From positions 1,240,001 to 1,304,000 of the forward strand of contig NZ_CP069354.1 in assembly GCF_016864375.1 (NCBI RefSeq): a stretch of DNA of 64,000 nucleotides. The letters are read 5' to 3'. The translations under genes were made by a program, and so were the position numbers. Numbering within the stretch: the stretch's first letter is position 1; every line of letters starts with the position of its first letter. Origin of the DNA: Microvirga sp. VF16 (lineage in GTDB: Bacteria; Pseudomonadota; Alphaproteobacteria; Rhizobiales; Beijerinckiaceae). Of the stretch, positions 46,945-54,513 are shown one piece after another. Under the pieces are notes generated by a model. That model was given only the letters and a program-made list of their open reading frames with translations, made no database searches and was not told the DNA's origin.

Positions 46945-47439
46945 ATGGCAGGCAAGGACAAGACCTTGAACGACCTGTTCCTTCATACGCTGAAGGATAT
47001 CTATTACGCCGAAAAGCAGATCCTGAAGGCTCTGCCGAAGATGGCCAAGAATGCCGAGTCGGAAGAGCTGCGGCAGGCTTTCGAGACGCATCGTGAAGAG
47101 ACGGAAGGCCAGATCGAGCGGCTCGAGAAAATTTTCGTAATGCTCGATAAGCCGGCCCGCGGCGTGCAATGCGAGGCCATCAATGGCCTCATCGAGGAAG
47201 GCAAGGAAGTTATGGAAGACTTCGCCGACAGCGAGGCTCTCGATGCCGGCATCCTCGCCGCGGCGCAGGCCGTCGAGCATTACGAGATCACCCGCTATGG
47301 CTCTCTGAAGACCTGGGCTCAGGAACTGGGCATGAGCGATGCCGCAAAGCTCCTTGATCAGAATCTTCAAGAGGAGAAGAAGACCGACAAACTGCTGACC
47401 GAACTCGCTGAGGCACGCGTGAACACGAAGGCAGCCTGA
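46945..47439 (+). CDS. Ferritin-like DUF892 protein (YciE/YciF family), copy 2
   Basis: The 164-residue YciF-type ferritin-like protein has LFLHTLKDIYYAEKQILKALP and AAAQAVEHYEITRYGSLKTWA, with acidic residues placed as di-metal ligands. Both ends match copy 1 at 33912 (shared VNTKAA/INTKAA terminus), so they are paralogues. ATG at 46945 follows GAGGAG by several bases. It has its own EcfG-type promoter and terminator, hence a single-gene stress unit. Confidence 0.93.
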   Translation: MAGKDKTLNDLFLHTLKDIYYAEKQILKALPKMAKNAESEELRQAFETHREETEGQIERLEKIFVMLDKPARGVQCEAINGLIEEGKEVMEDFADSEALDAGILAAAQAVEHYEITRYGSLKTWAQELGMSDAAKLLDQNLQEEKKTDKLLTELAEARVNTKAA

Positions 47440-47455
47440 GGGCTCTTCAGGAATG

Positions 47456-47492
47456 GGCCTCGCGCTCCCTCGAGCGCGAGGCCTTTCTATTT
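47456..47492 (+). terminator. Terminator of DUF892 copy 2
   Basis: GGCCTCGCGCTC, loop CCTC, GAGCGCGAGGCC, then TTTCTATTT. Confidence 0.9.
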
Positions 47493-47515
47493 GCGGTCGT
47501 TCCAGAAGATAAGCC

Positions 47516-47764
47516 TCAATGCCGATGGGCAGGGGCCGGTGCAACCTCCGTGTCCAGGGTCAGGCGCATAGATCCTGATGGCGTGATCTCGAGCGAGGCT
47601 CTCATCGTATCGGGGTACTCGACCAGATGCATGAAAGCCAGAAGCCTCAGACGCACGATGGGAGGAAAACGGGCAAGACAATGCGCCAGGTTCTTGGTTG
47701 CACGGTCGGTCATCTCCTCCTGTACGGAGGCGGAGAGGGGAGGGTTCTCCTCAGGCAGTGACAT
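47516..47764 (-). CDS. Small protein of unknown function downstream of luxI
   Basis: The 82-residue protein (from ATG at 47764) reads SLPEENPPLSASVQEEMTDR, then NLAHCLARFPPIVRLRLLAF and a basic C-terminus ending in HRH. I recognise no family. It overlaps the 3' end of luxI by 14 bases (an earlier ATG at 47779 extends the overlap), so it is translated from the luxI transcript. Such position suggests a role linked to quorum sensing, for example modulating LuxI or LuxR, but nothing in the sequence shows it. Confidence 0.65.
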   Translation of the reverse strand: MSLPEENPPLSASVQEEMTDRATKNLAHCLARFPPIVRLRLLAFMHLVEYPDTMRASLEITPSGSMRLTLDTEVAPAPAHRH

Positions 47765-48395
47765 GCGGCGCTCCATCAAGATGAGAGGGAATCCCGGAAT
47801 CCCGCGACAGGCAGGGGCCGTTCAGACCGGCCAGCTTTTGGATATACTCCAGACTGTCCTCTGAAATGCGAATGGCCGCCGCGATGCAGGGCTGACCCTC
47901 GACCATGGTCGGCAGACCGAGCGGACGCACCTTGAAACCGGCCTGCTGCCAGCGGGGCAGCCACCACATCTCGACGACGGCTGTCACCTCCGTAATCCCC
48001 TCTTCGAGGCAGAATTGCTGGAAGGCTGCCAGGAGCCGGCAATCCGTGCGACCGGTCCGCCGTTCCTTGACGATGAAATAGCGCGTGCATTCGAGGATGG
48101 TGGGCCCGGCCAGAATCCCGGGTTCCTTCACGAGGTGAGGGAAGGTCTCGCTGATCATGTGCGGCAGGAGGGTAGGATAAAGCCTCAGACCGCCGATGAT
48201 CCGGCCCTTGTCGAGAACGATGAGATATATGGCGTGGTCGTTGTCGTAGGCATCTATCTCCCGTCCGTCGGCACGCCTGAGGTCATGCCATCCTCGTTCG
48301 TTGACGAAAACCTCATGCCTGAGATGGAAATACCCGTCGAGAATCTCTGAATAACGGGCTTTGTTGTTTTTGGTGATCACTTGAATTGAGGTCAT
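47751..48395 (-). CDS. Acyl-homoserine-lactone synthase (LuxI family)
   Basis: This cytosolic enzyme makes the AHL signal from SAM and acyl-ACP or acyl-CoA. The 214-residue protein has the invariant Arg26, Phe30 and Trp36 in LRHEVFVNERGW, Glu46 and Asp48 in REIDAYD, and IIGGLRLYPTLLPHM with ECTRYFIVKERRTG. The start ATG at 48395 lies 56 bases from a lux box. It follows luxR in the same direction and precedes a small overlapping gene. The acyl chain cannot be predicted. Confidence 0.95.
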   Translation of the reverse strand: MTSIQVITKNNKARYSEILDGYFHLRHEVFVNERGWHDLRRADGREIDAYDNDHAIYLIVLDKGRIIGGLRLYPTLLPHMISETFPHLVKEPGILAGPTILECTRYFIVKERRTGRTDCRLLAAFQQFCLEEGITEVTAVVEMWWLPRWQQAGFKVRPLGLPTMVEGQPCIAAAIRISEDSLEYIQKLAGLNGPCLSRDSGIPSHLDGAPHVTA

Positions 48396-48450
48396 GCCCC
48401 ATGCTCCCCGATTTCTCGAAGAGCAGTGTTCACGGCCTAAGGCGTTTGAA

Positions 48451-48470
48451 TATTGTAGGAAATTACAGGT
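48451..48470 (-). promoter_or_regulatory. lux box upstream of luxI
   Basis: On the minus strand ACCTGTAATTTCCTACAATA: CTGTA and TACA half sites six bases apart, close to the LuxR-type consensus ACCTGTa-N-gTACAGGT in its left half. It lies between luxR and luxI, centred 65 bases before the luxI start, where the LuxR product would activate luxI. Confidence 0.7.
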
Positions 48471-48479
48471 GCTTTTACG

Positions 48480-49211
48480 TCACATCTCGATGAGGCGATG
48501 CTGAAGGGCCCGAGCCACGGCATGGGTCTTGTTGGCAGCACTCAGCTTCTGGCAGGCGCTGCCGATGTGGGCGGTAATGGTCCTTTCCGTCACGCCGAGG
48601 ATCGCACCCGTGTCCGCAGCCGACTTGCCCAAGGCGGCCCAGCGAAGAGTCTCTTTTTCGCGGAACGTCAGCGGGTTGGGCTGAGGGGAGGGGGCTAGGA
48701 TCAGCCTGGCGCGCTCGAAAGCATAGATGGCCATCAGGTGAAGGGCTGGCTTGGTCTGCGGCGTCAGGTCGAGGGATGATCCGCCCATGGAAAGACATGC
48801 CTCGAAGCCGTTTAAACCATGGATCGGCAGGCAATAACCCTGTTTCATGCCGAATTCTGCCGCCTCGTGCATGATCTTGGCGGCTCTCGGATCCGTCTCA
48901 GGATCGTAGCGGGCCTCACTCCATTCGAAAGGTTGGACGGATTGCCTGCACAGGTGGATGACAGGATCGTAACGGTCGTAGCCATTCCGAATATAGCGCC
49001 AATACCAATCCATGGGCCATTTCTTCAATAGGACCAAGCTTTCAATCCGTTGCTCCGGATGCGGTAGGCCAGTCATGATGAAATTTTCAAACCCGAAGTC
49101 GGAAAAGGATCGCTCCATCGCGTCGATGATATCTTGTGGGGTTTCCAGACGGTCGAGCTCCTCGACGAATTCAAAGGCTTGTGCCGTATGATCAAGGCTA
49201 CGAGCGCTCAA
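48480..49211 (-). CDS. LuxR family quorum-sensing transcription regulator
   Basis: The 243-residue protein has an N-terminal autoinducer-binding domain (residues 10-165) with MDWYWRYIRNGYDRYDPVI (Trp, Tyr and Asp pocket residues) and GYCLPIHGLNGFEACLSMGG, then a C-terminal GerE-type helix-turn-helix, LTFREKETLRWAALGKSAAD to TAHIGSACQKL. TTG at 49211 is preferred because GGAGG lies five bases upstream; GTG at 49217 would leave no spacer. Directly upstream of luxI. Confidence 0.94.
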   Translation of the reverse strand: MSARSLDHTAQAFEFVEELDRLETPQDIIDAMERSFSDFGFENFIMTGLPHPEQRIESLVLLKKWPMDWYWRYIRNGYDRYDPVIHLCRQSVQPFEWSEARYDPETDPRAAKIMHEAAEFGMKQGYCLPIHGLNGFEACLSMGGSSLDLTPQTKPALHLMAIYAFERARLILAPSPQPNPLTFREKETLRWAALGKSAADTGAILGVTERTITAHIGSACQKLSAANKTHAVARALQHRLIEM

Positions 49212-49349
49212 GAGCACCTCCGAGGACTTTCAATCAGAAATGTCATATAATAAAGTTACTCAACCCATGGATTAATTCAATAACTATGCTACCAAAGGTT
49301 TGCAAAACGGCCTAGATAGGAAAAGCTAGAGAAAAAGCAGGAGCGGCGT

Positions 49350-49736
49350 TTGCAAAAGAAGTCTCCCAACGAGATCGACAAACACATCGGAAGTCGGGTC
49401 AGGGCTCGGCGGATCATGCTCGGAATGAGCCAGGAAAAGCTTGCGGGCGCCTTAGGGCTTACGTTCCAGCAGGTTCAGAAATACGAGAAGGGCGTCAACC
49501 GTATCGGCGCAAGCCGTCTCCTCCATATTGCCGGTGTCCTGGATGTCAGCATCGAATTCTTCTTCGAAGGAGTTCCCGGATTACGTGCTGGAGGCTTCTC
49601 CGACGATAGCCTCGTGGCTGAGTTTCTGACGCGATCGGAAAGTGATCGCCTCGTCCGCGGTTTCCTGAAGCTGAAGGACGACGAGGCGCGCAGGAAGGTT
49701 GCAGATCTCGTCGATTGGCTCGCATCGGCCAGTTAA
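49350..49736 (+). CDS. XRE family transcription regulator
   Basis: The 128-residue cytosolic regulator has an N-terminal Cro/C1 helix-turn-helix (residues 13-67) with VRARRIMLGMSQEKLAGALG and FQQVQKYEKGVNRIGAS, and a C-terminal helical tail. This two-part layout is common in alphaproteobacteria (for example PhrR-like). TTG at 49350 has AGGAG six bases upstream. It is divergent from luxR, so it might act on the intervening region; targets are unknown. Confidence 0.9.
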   Translation: MQKKSPNEIDKHIGSRVRARRIMLGMSQEKLAGALGLTFQQVQKYEKGVNRIGASRLLHIAGVLDVSIEFFFEGVPGLRAGGFSDDSLVAEFLTRSESDRLVRGFLKLKDDEARRKVADLVDWLASAS

Positions 49737-49805
49737 GATTCTTTCCCGGTCGAGCTTCGACTAGGAACACATCAAGCCCTAAGATATTGAGCCTCCGAGA
49801 CGTTC

Positions 49806-49830
49806 GGAACCTGCCGCGCTTCTAATGGTT
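49806..49830 (+). promoter_or_regulatory. EcfG-type general stress promoter
   Basis: GGAAC at 49806, 17 bases, GTT at 49828, 28 bases before the first gene of the YqjD/YqjE-like operon. Confidence 0.75.
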
Positions 49831-49857
49831 ACTCACTCACGATTGAGAGAGGTTACC

Positions 49858-50382
49858 ATGGGCGTGGGACAGCAAAATACCAACAGGCAGGATAACGGCA
49901 ACGAGGATTGGGATACGCTCAAGGGCGATGTCGGCGACCTTGCCGGCGCAGCAGTGGAGCGTAGCCGCTATTTCATCGATTCCGCGCGTGAACAGGCGAC
50001 GGATTATGTCGACCGCCGCAAGGACGATGTTGCGCAATCCGTTGCTGATTTCGCTACGTCCTTGCGAGAATCCACCCGATCCTTCGATGAGCGACCCAAT
50101 ATCCGCGCCGTCGTCGATACCGCAGCAGAAGGGTTGGAGCATCTTGCGGATTCCATTCGTGAGCGCACCTTCGCAGACTTCTTCAACGAGTTCGAGGATG
50201 TGGTCCGACGCCGTCCGGCGACCGTGGCAGCCGTATCTGTCGCTGTTGGCTTCCTTGCCGCACGTTTCATCAAAAGCACGGCTGAGGATCTGCGCTATGA
50301 CCGCGTGAATACGAGTCCGGCTCAGAGCAGGCAGGTTCACGCACGGCAGGCCCAGCGGCCGCGTACACAATCTGGCTCCTGA
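49858..50382 (+). CDS. YqjD/ElaB-like stress protein, first gene of operon
   Basis: The 174-residue protein has a hydrophilic amphipathic part with NEDWDTLKGDVGDLAGAAVE and two helical stretches, and one C-terminal hydrophobic segment VRRRPATVAAVSVAVGFLAA followed by a basic tail. This layout is that of ElaB/YqjD-type proteins (DUF883-like), which anchor to the inner membrane and bind ribosomes in stationary phase in E. coli. ATG at 49858 is supported by GAGAGG upstream. EcfG-type promoter in front; the next gene follows within 12 bases. Confidence 0.8.
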   Translation: MGVGQQNTNRQDNGNEDWDTLKGDVGDLAGAAVERSRYFIDSAREQATDYVDRRKDDVAQSVADFATSLRESTRSFDERPNIRAVVDTAAEGLEHLADSIRERTFADFFNEFEDVVRRRPATVAAVSVAVGFLAARFIKSTAEDLRYDRVNTSPAQSRQVHARQAQRPRTQSGS

Positions 50383-50393
50383 TGGAGGCTGCC

Positions 50394-50786
50394 ATGCACG
50401 GCAACGGCAATCAAACCATTCAGGGCCTCGTCGGTGAGGCGCTGCGGGAATCGACCGATCTCGCGCAGAAGGAATTCACCCTCTTCAAGACCGAGGTCTC
50501 CCAGAACATCCGCACCCTTTTCATGGGGCTTGCCATGGTCGTCGTAGCGGCGGTTTTCGCCGTTGCAGCCGTCATGCTGCTGACCGAGTCCCTGGTCGAG
50601 TGGCTGGCCACCGTCGTCAACTCCGAGGCGCTTGCCGCGCTGATCGTCGGCGGCATGCTTGCAGTGATCGCCATCGGTCTCGGGCTGTGGGGACGCAGCG
50701 CCATGATCTCGTCCTCGCTGATGCCGCAACGGACGATGCGCTCGCTCAAGCGCGATGCGGAAGTTCTGTCCGAAAGAGGTGCATGA
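50394..50786 (+). CDS. YqjE-like membrane protein (phage holin superfamily III)
   Basis: The 130-residue protein has an N-terminal amphipathic helix (EALRESTDLAQKEFTLFKTE) and two hydrophobic helices (residues 42-68 and 78-98), the Pfam actinobacterial-holin-X/YqjE fold. No lysis genes are near, so a holin role is unlikely; YqjE is the partner of YqjD. ATG at 50394 has GGAGG six bases upstream. It overlaps the next gene's ATG (ATGATGA), so the genes are coupled. Confidence 0.88.
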   Translation: MHGNGNQTIQGLVGEALRESTDLAQKEFTLFKTEVSQNIRTLFMGLAMVVVAAVFAVAAVMLLTESLVEWLATVVNSEALAALIVGGMLAVIAIGLGLWGRSAMISSSLMPQRTMRSLKRDAEVLSERGA

Positions 50787-51202
50787 TGACGACACAGAGT
50801 CTGCAGGAGATGGAGAGAGACATCGAGCGCAGCCGCGCTCAGCTTGATCGGACTATCGATCGTCTTCAGGACAAGATGTCCGTCTCCGGCGTCGTCGACG
50901 ATATGCTCGGCACAGCTCGCAATGGGCAGTACGGACCGCTTTACGACAAGGTGCTGGACACAGTCAGGCGTAACCCGGTCCCCGTCATGCTGATCGCCAT
51001 GGGCATCGGGCTTCTTGCTTACCGGCTCGGTCAGTCTGCGAAACCTCGGAGAGCGCGCTTGATCGCGGCCGACGAGGATCTGATCACGGAAGAGCATCTC
51101 CTGATGGAGATGGAGGATCCGCGCCTTTACGGTTCAGAGGCTGCGCCTTTCCACACATCGGACGAAACATTCGAGCGTCCCGGTATGAATCCCCGACTTT
51201 GA
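50786..51202 (+). CDS. DUF3618 protein, YqjK-position member of the operon
   Basis: The 138-residue protein has the DUF3618 signature EMERDIERSRAQLDRTIDRL and DKMS, then one membrane helix (NPVPVMLIAMGIGLLAYRLG) and an acidic C-terminus (ITEEHLLMEMEDP). DUF3618 occurs with YqjE-like proteins in many actinobacteria and alphaproteobacteria. ATG at 50786 gives a better-spaced AGAGG than the ATG at 50783. Function unknown. Confidence 0.88.
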   Translation: MTTQSLQEMERDIERSRAQLDRTIDRLQDKMSVSGVVDDMLGTARNGQYGPLYDKVLDTVRRNPVPVMLIAMGIGLLAYRLGQSAKPRRARLIAADEDLITEEHLLMEMEDPRLYGSEAAPFHTSDETFERPGMNPRL

Positions 51203-51222
51203 TGAACAGAGGAGCTTAATTC

Positions 51223-51918
51223 ATGGCCAACAACAAGAATGAACCCGGCAAGCCGAGCGGAGCGCAATCGAGCACGACCGGCAATGTTTCCGCTGGCACT
51301 TCGGTCGGCAATATCGGTGAGCCGCCGATGCCTCATGCTCACGATCAGAAAGCGGCTCATGCTTCCAGTTCAAGCAGCGGGAGCCAGGCGACGGGTCAAC
51401 GGAAAGATCAATCGCCGCAGCAGCAGACACAAAACAGGAGCGAGTCGGTTGCTGGTCGCGCTCAACACGCTGCGGATCAAGTGCGTCACAGAGCGGAAGA
51501 TGCCTATGAAGATGCTTCCGAATGGGCGCGCGATACTTATGAGCGGGCCTCCCATTGGGCATCCGATACCTATCAGGGCCAGCGCCGCCGCGTAAGTCAG
51601 GTGGGCGGTCGTTCTGCACGTGCCTTTGGGCATGCGCGCGGCGGCGTTCAAAATTACGTCTCTGAAAATCCCATGGTCGTTGGTCTCGTGGGGCTTGCCG
51701 CAGGGCTCCTCCTGGGAGCGCTGCTGCCGCGCACGCGTCGCGAGAACGCTATGTTCGGCGAATGGGCAGACGAGGTTCGTAACCAGGGCCTCCGCTATGC
51801 TCGTGAAGCGGCCGATCGCGGCCGCGAATATGTGGAAGACGCCTTCAGCGGCGAAGAAGCACGCTTCAGCCGGCACGAAAGCGAGTTCGATGGCCAGCGT
51901 GACGCCAACCGCCACTGA
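51223..51918 (+). CDS. DUF883-like membrane protein with disordered N-terminus
   Basis: The 231-residue protein has a Ser/Gln/Gly-rich, probably disordered N-terminus (1-70), then charged helices with RAEDAYEDASEWARDTYERA and a hydrophobic segment ENPMVVGLVGLAAGLLLGAL followed by a basic LLPRTRRE. The single C-terminal anchor and GLVGLAAGLLLGA glycine pattern resemble YqjD/ElaB/YgaM. It is 20 bases after DUF3618 and ends the operon; a terminator follows. Confidence 0.82.
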   Translation: MANNKNEPGKPSGAQSSTTGNVSAGTSVGNIGEPPMPHAHDQKAAHASSSSSGSQATGQRKDQSPQQQTQNRSESVAGRAQHAADQVRHRAEDAYEDASEWARDTYERASHWASDTYQGQRRRVSQVGGRSARAFGHARGGVQNYVSENPMVVGLVGLAAGLLLGALLPRTRRENAMFGEWADEVRNQGLRYAREAADRGREYVEDAFSGEEARFSRHESEFDGQRDANRH

Positions 51919-51945
51919 CGCTTGGATCTCGAAAGATGAATATGG

Positions 51946-51970
51946 GCGCCGGCGAAAGCCGGCGCTTTTT
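51946..51970 (+). terminator. Terminator of the YqjD/YqjE-like operon
   Basis: GCGCCGGC, GAAA tetraloop, GCCGGCGC and five Ts. Confidence 0.93.
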
Positions 51971-52350
51971 CATGCATATTTGAAAGGACTTGCCGGAAGC
52001 AAAGGCTTCGACCAAAAATAACAACGGCCACGGCGAGATGATGCGCGTACATCCGGCGTCATCATCTCGGCATCGTGACCGCTTCTGGTGAGCGATCACG
52101 CCACCAGGTTGGGCATGAGATAGGAACGCACTGCTCCGGTTTCAAGGGCTTGCTGACGAATGGCTTTATCCCCCCGAGGAACAGTGCCTGTTTCTTAACC
52201 ATAGTTCTTCAAAGAACTGTCCTGAAAAGTTTGGACTGGAACGAGGCGCCAACGAACTTGTTGCCCCTGCACATGGATAAAACTTCCTAATCCTAAGGAG
52301 CTCGGTGCGAGAGACGGTCCCGTCGAAGGATCGGATGTTGGAGTTGGGGC
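51971..52350. other. Gene-free interval before the response regulator
   Basis: About 380 bases hold an EcfG-type promoter at 52238-52262 and nothing else I can name. A 71-codon open frame (52075-52290) lacks a ribosome site and homology. Confidence 0.5.
52238..52262 (+). promoter_or_regulatory. EcfG-type general stress promoter
   Basis: GGAAC at 52238, 17 bases, GTT at 52260, 89 bases before the response regulator that overlaps uvsE. Confidence 0.7.
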
Positions 52351-52704
52351 ATGCGTATTCTGATCCTAGAAGACGATCCGTGGATCGCGACTGATCTGCA
52401 ATCCATTCTCGAAGCCGAGGGGCACGAGATCGTCGATTCCCTCAGTTCCCTCGACGAGGCTTATCGGCATATCGACGATGAATTTGATTGCGCGCTGCTC
52501 GATATCGATGTGATCGGCGGTAAGAGCTTCGGCGTGGCCGAGGCTCTCATCGAGCGGCAGATCCCGTTTGTCTTCGTATCGGCCTCCAAACCTTCCGACT
52601 TGCCTCAAACCCTTCGGCGAGCCGCCTTCGTCTCGAAGCCTTTCGAAGAGCGGACTCTTCTCGAATCCGTGGAACATCTCGCTGCCAATCGCTTGCCTTG
52701 CTGA
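52351..52704 (+). CDS. Single-domain response regulator
   Basis: The 117-residue CheY-like receiver has acidic pocket residues Glu7-Asp8-Asp9, phospho-acceptor Asp51 (CALLDIDV), Ser in FVFVSAS and Lys in FVSKPFEE. No output domain, so it works by phosphotransfer or protein contact. Start ATG at 52351. Its last bases overlap the uvsE reading frame, so the two are expressed together, downstream of an EcfG-type promoter. Confidence 0.93.
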   Translation: MRILILEDDPWIATDLQSILEAEGHEIVDSLSSLDEAYRHIDDEFDCALLDIDVIGGKSFGVAEALIERQIPFVFVSASKPSDLPQTLRRAAFVSKPFEERTLLESVEHLAANRLPC

Positions 52705-53810
52705 TGACGCCGCGGATGGGAACCTGTGATGGTGCCATGACGTCATCCCTCGTCATGCAAGATTCACGCTTCGGCTTCTGCTGCAAATACATTCCCGAGG
52801 ATGGCGATGCGCAGGCCGCGCGGGCAATGAATACGAGCACAGTGACGATGGCCTATCTCGGCCGGCTCGAGCCGAAGGCTGCGTATGACAAACTCAGCGC
52901 CGTCGTGGCTCATAATCTGGAAGCATTCCGTCTGCAGATCGCGCATGTGGCGACACGGCCGAAGATTGAGCGCCTGCATCGCCTGTCGAGCGATCTGCTT
53001 CCCGGCTACACGCATTCAAGCTGCAAAGAATTCTATTGCGACCCGGATCTGCGCGGTCTGATTGAAGCCAAACTTGCTGCAATGGGGCAGCTCGCTCGTG
53101 ACAGCGATGTGCGGCTCAGCATGCACCCTGGCCAGTTCTGCGTCATCGCATCCGCCAATCCATCGGCGGCGGTCAGCGGTCTGGCGGAGTTCGAGTATCA
53201 TGCAGAGATCATGGCGCTCATGGGATACGGTGATGGCTGGCATCCGCACGGAGCACACATCAACATCCATGGCGGTGCCAAGGCTCTGGGGGTCGAAGGT
53301 ATCAGAAGTGGACTGGTGCGCTTGTCGCATACGGCGCGCAACCTGATCACGATCGAGAACGATGAGGTCAGTTACGGCCTCGATTATCTCCTGCCTCTCG
53401 CTGATGATGTGCCGCTCGTCCTCGATCTCCATCACCACTGGATCATGAGTCAAGGCGAATATATTGAGCCCGAGGACTTAAGGGTCGCACGCATCGTCGC
53501 CTCCTGGCGCGGTGTTCGCCCGGTGAGCCATGTCAGCGTCTCCCGAGAGGTCCTGCTGCGTGACCAGGGCATCGGGGTCTTGCCGGATTTCAAGGGGCTG
53601 GTCGCGATGGGGATCAAGCCGAGGGATTTACGCGCTCACTCGGACCTCATGTGGAACGAAGCCGTCAACGATCTGGTGATGCGCCACCTGTCCTGGTCGG
53701 ATTTCGAAATCGAGGCCAAGCTTAAGAATGTTGCCTCGCAAGCCCTCGCTCGACATGTAGAAAAGCGGCGGGCCAGTGGTGAGATTGGGATAAAGTTTCA
53801 ATTTTCTTGA
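52704..53810 (+). CDS. uvsE: UV damage endonuclease UvsE/UVDE
   Basis: UVDE nicks DNA 5' to UV photoproducts, starting an excision repair separate from UvrABC. The 368-residue TIM-barrel protein has RFGFCCKYIP, VAHNLEAFRLQIAHVATRPK, LSMHPGQFCVIASANP and INIHGGAKALG, then ITIENDEVSYGLDYLLPLAD and DLHHHWI, supplying the metal ligands. The start is uncertain: ATG at 52704 overlaps the regulator stop (TGATG); ATG at 52737 or 52755 is possible. Coupling to a response regulator under a stress promoter suggests stress-induced UV repair. Confidence 0.92.
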   Translation: MTPRMGTCDGAMTSSLVMQDSRFGFCCKYIPEDGDAQAARAMNTSTVTMAYLGRLEPKAAYDKLSAVVAHNLEAFRLQIAHVATRPKIERLHRLSSDLLPGYTHSSCKEFYCDPDLRGLIEAKLAAMGQLARDSDVRLSMHPGQFCVIASANPSAAVSGLAEFEYHAEIMALMGYGDGWHPHGAHINIHGGAKALGVEGIRSGLVRLSHTARNLITIENDEVSYGLDYLLPLADDVPLVLDLHHHWIMSQGEYIEPEDLRVARIVASWRGVRPVSHVSVSREVLLRDQGIGVLPDFKGLVAMGIKPRDLRAHSDLMWNEAVNDLVMRHLSWSDFEIEAKLKNVASQALARHVEKRRASGEIGIKFQFS

Positions 53811-53819
53811 TTGGGACTT

Positions 53820-53844
53820 GGAACCAAACCGTTTTGGCGGCGTT
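53820..53844 (+). promoter_or_regulatory. EcfG-type general stress promoter
   Basis: GGAAC at 53820, 17 bases, GTT at 53842, 32 bases before the second response regulator and just after the uvsE stop. Confidence 0.75.
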
Positions 53845-53875
53845 GTCGGGCATTGTTCAGTGAGTCAAGAAGTCG

Positions 53876-54328
53876 ATGCCCGCCGACCCGTCCACCATTC
53901 TCCTCGTCGAAGACGAACCCCTCATCCGCCTCTTCATCTCAGATCTCCTCGAAGATGCTGGCTTCAAGGTGGTCGAGGCTGCCAATGCCACGGAAGCTCT
54001 GGTGCTTCTGGAGGCGGGCCTGCCCGTGAACGTCCTTTTGACGGATGTGGACATGCCTATGGGCCGCAGCGGCTTCGAACTCGCGCATCAGGTTCATCGA
54101 TCTTGGCCTGAGACCGAGATTCTCATCATGTCGGGTCGGCAATGGCCTTCTCAAGGCGACCTTCCTCCCGGAGCGGCTTTCCTGGCCAAGCCATGTCCTA
54201 ACGAGGCCATCGTGTCCCATGTCCTCTCTGCAGCTGAGAGGACGAAGCGCCTAAGCCATGTTGCCAAAAGTCCACGGCCTTCCGCGGAACACGCGGCCAA
54301 GATCCTCCCCTTTCCGAAAACCGCCTAA
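53876..54328 (+). CDS. Response regulator, receiver domain with short C-terminal tail
   Basis: The 150-residue protein has a receiver with Glu12-Asp13-Glu14, phospho-acceptor Asp57 in LLTDVDMPMGRSGFELA, Ser in ILIMSGR and Lys in FLAKPC. The 30-residue C-terminal tail is Ser/Pro/Lys-rich and has no known output. The TDVDMP style is common in alphaproteobacterial stand-alone receivers that act in the general stress or light response. It has its own EcfG-type promoter. Confidence 0.93.
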   Translation: MPADPSTILLVEDEPLIRLFISDLLEDAGFKVVEAANATEALVLLEAGLPVNVLLTDVDMPMGRSGFELAHQVHRSWPETEILIMSGRQWPSQGDLPPGAAFLAKPCPNEAIVSHVLSAAERTKRLSHVAKSPRPSAEHAAKILPFPKTA

Positions 54329-54513
54329 ATTCCTGAAGTCTGGCTTGCTGATGGCGTTGAGCGGACATAAGCTCTGCCGGAATTGACCTTCTGTCAGGGG
54401 GCCGGGCTCCGGTAAGCCTATCCGCGACGTCCGACCGAAGGCTGGTCAATGAGCTTTTCGGGCCTGGTTCAGGGCTGTCGACGAGCTTTCCCATACCATT
54501 CCCGGAGGAATAA

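Noticed and set aside
50394..50786. Holin-family gene as evidence of a prophage
   Set aside because: No lysin, structural or integrase genes nearby; the neighbours match the YqjD/YqjE/DUF3618 arrangement.
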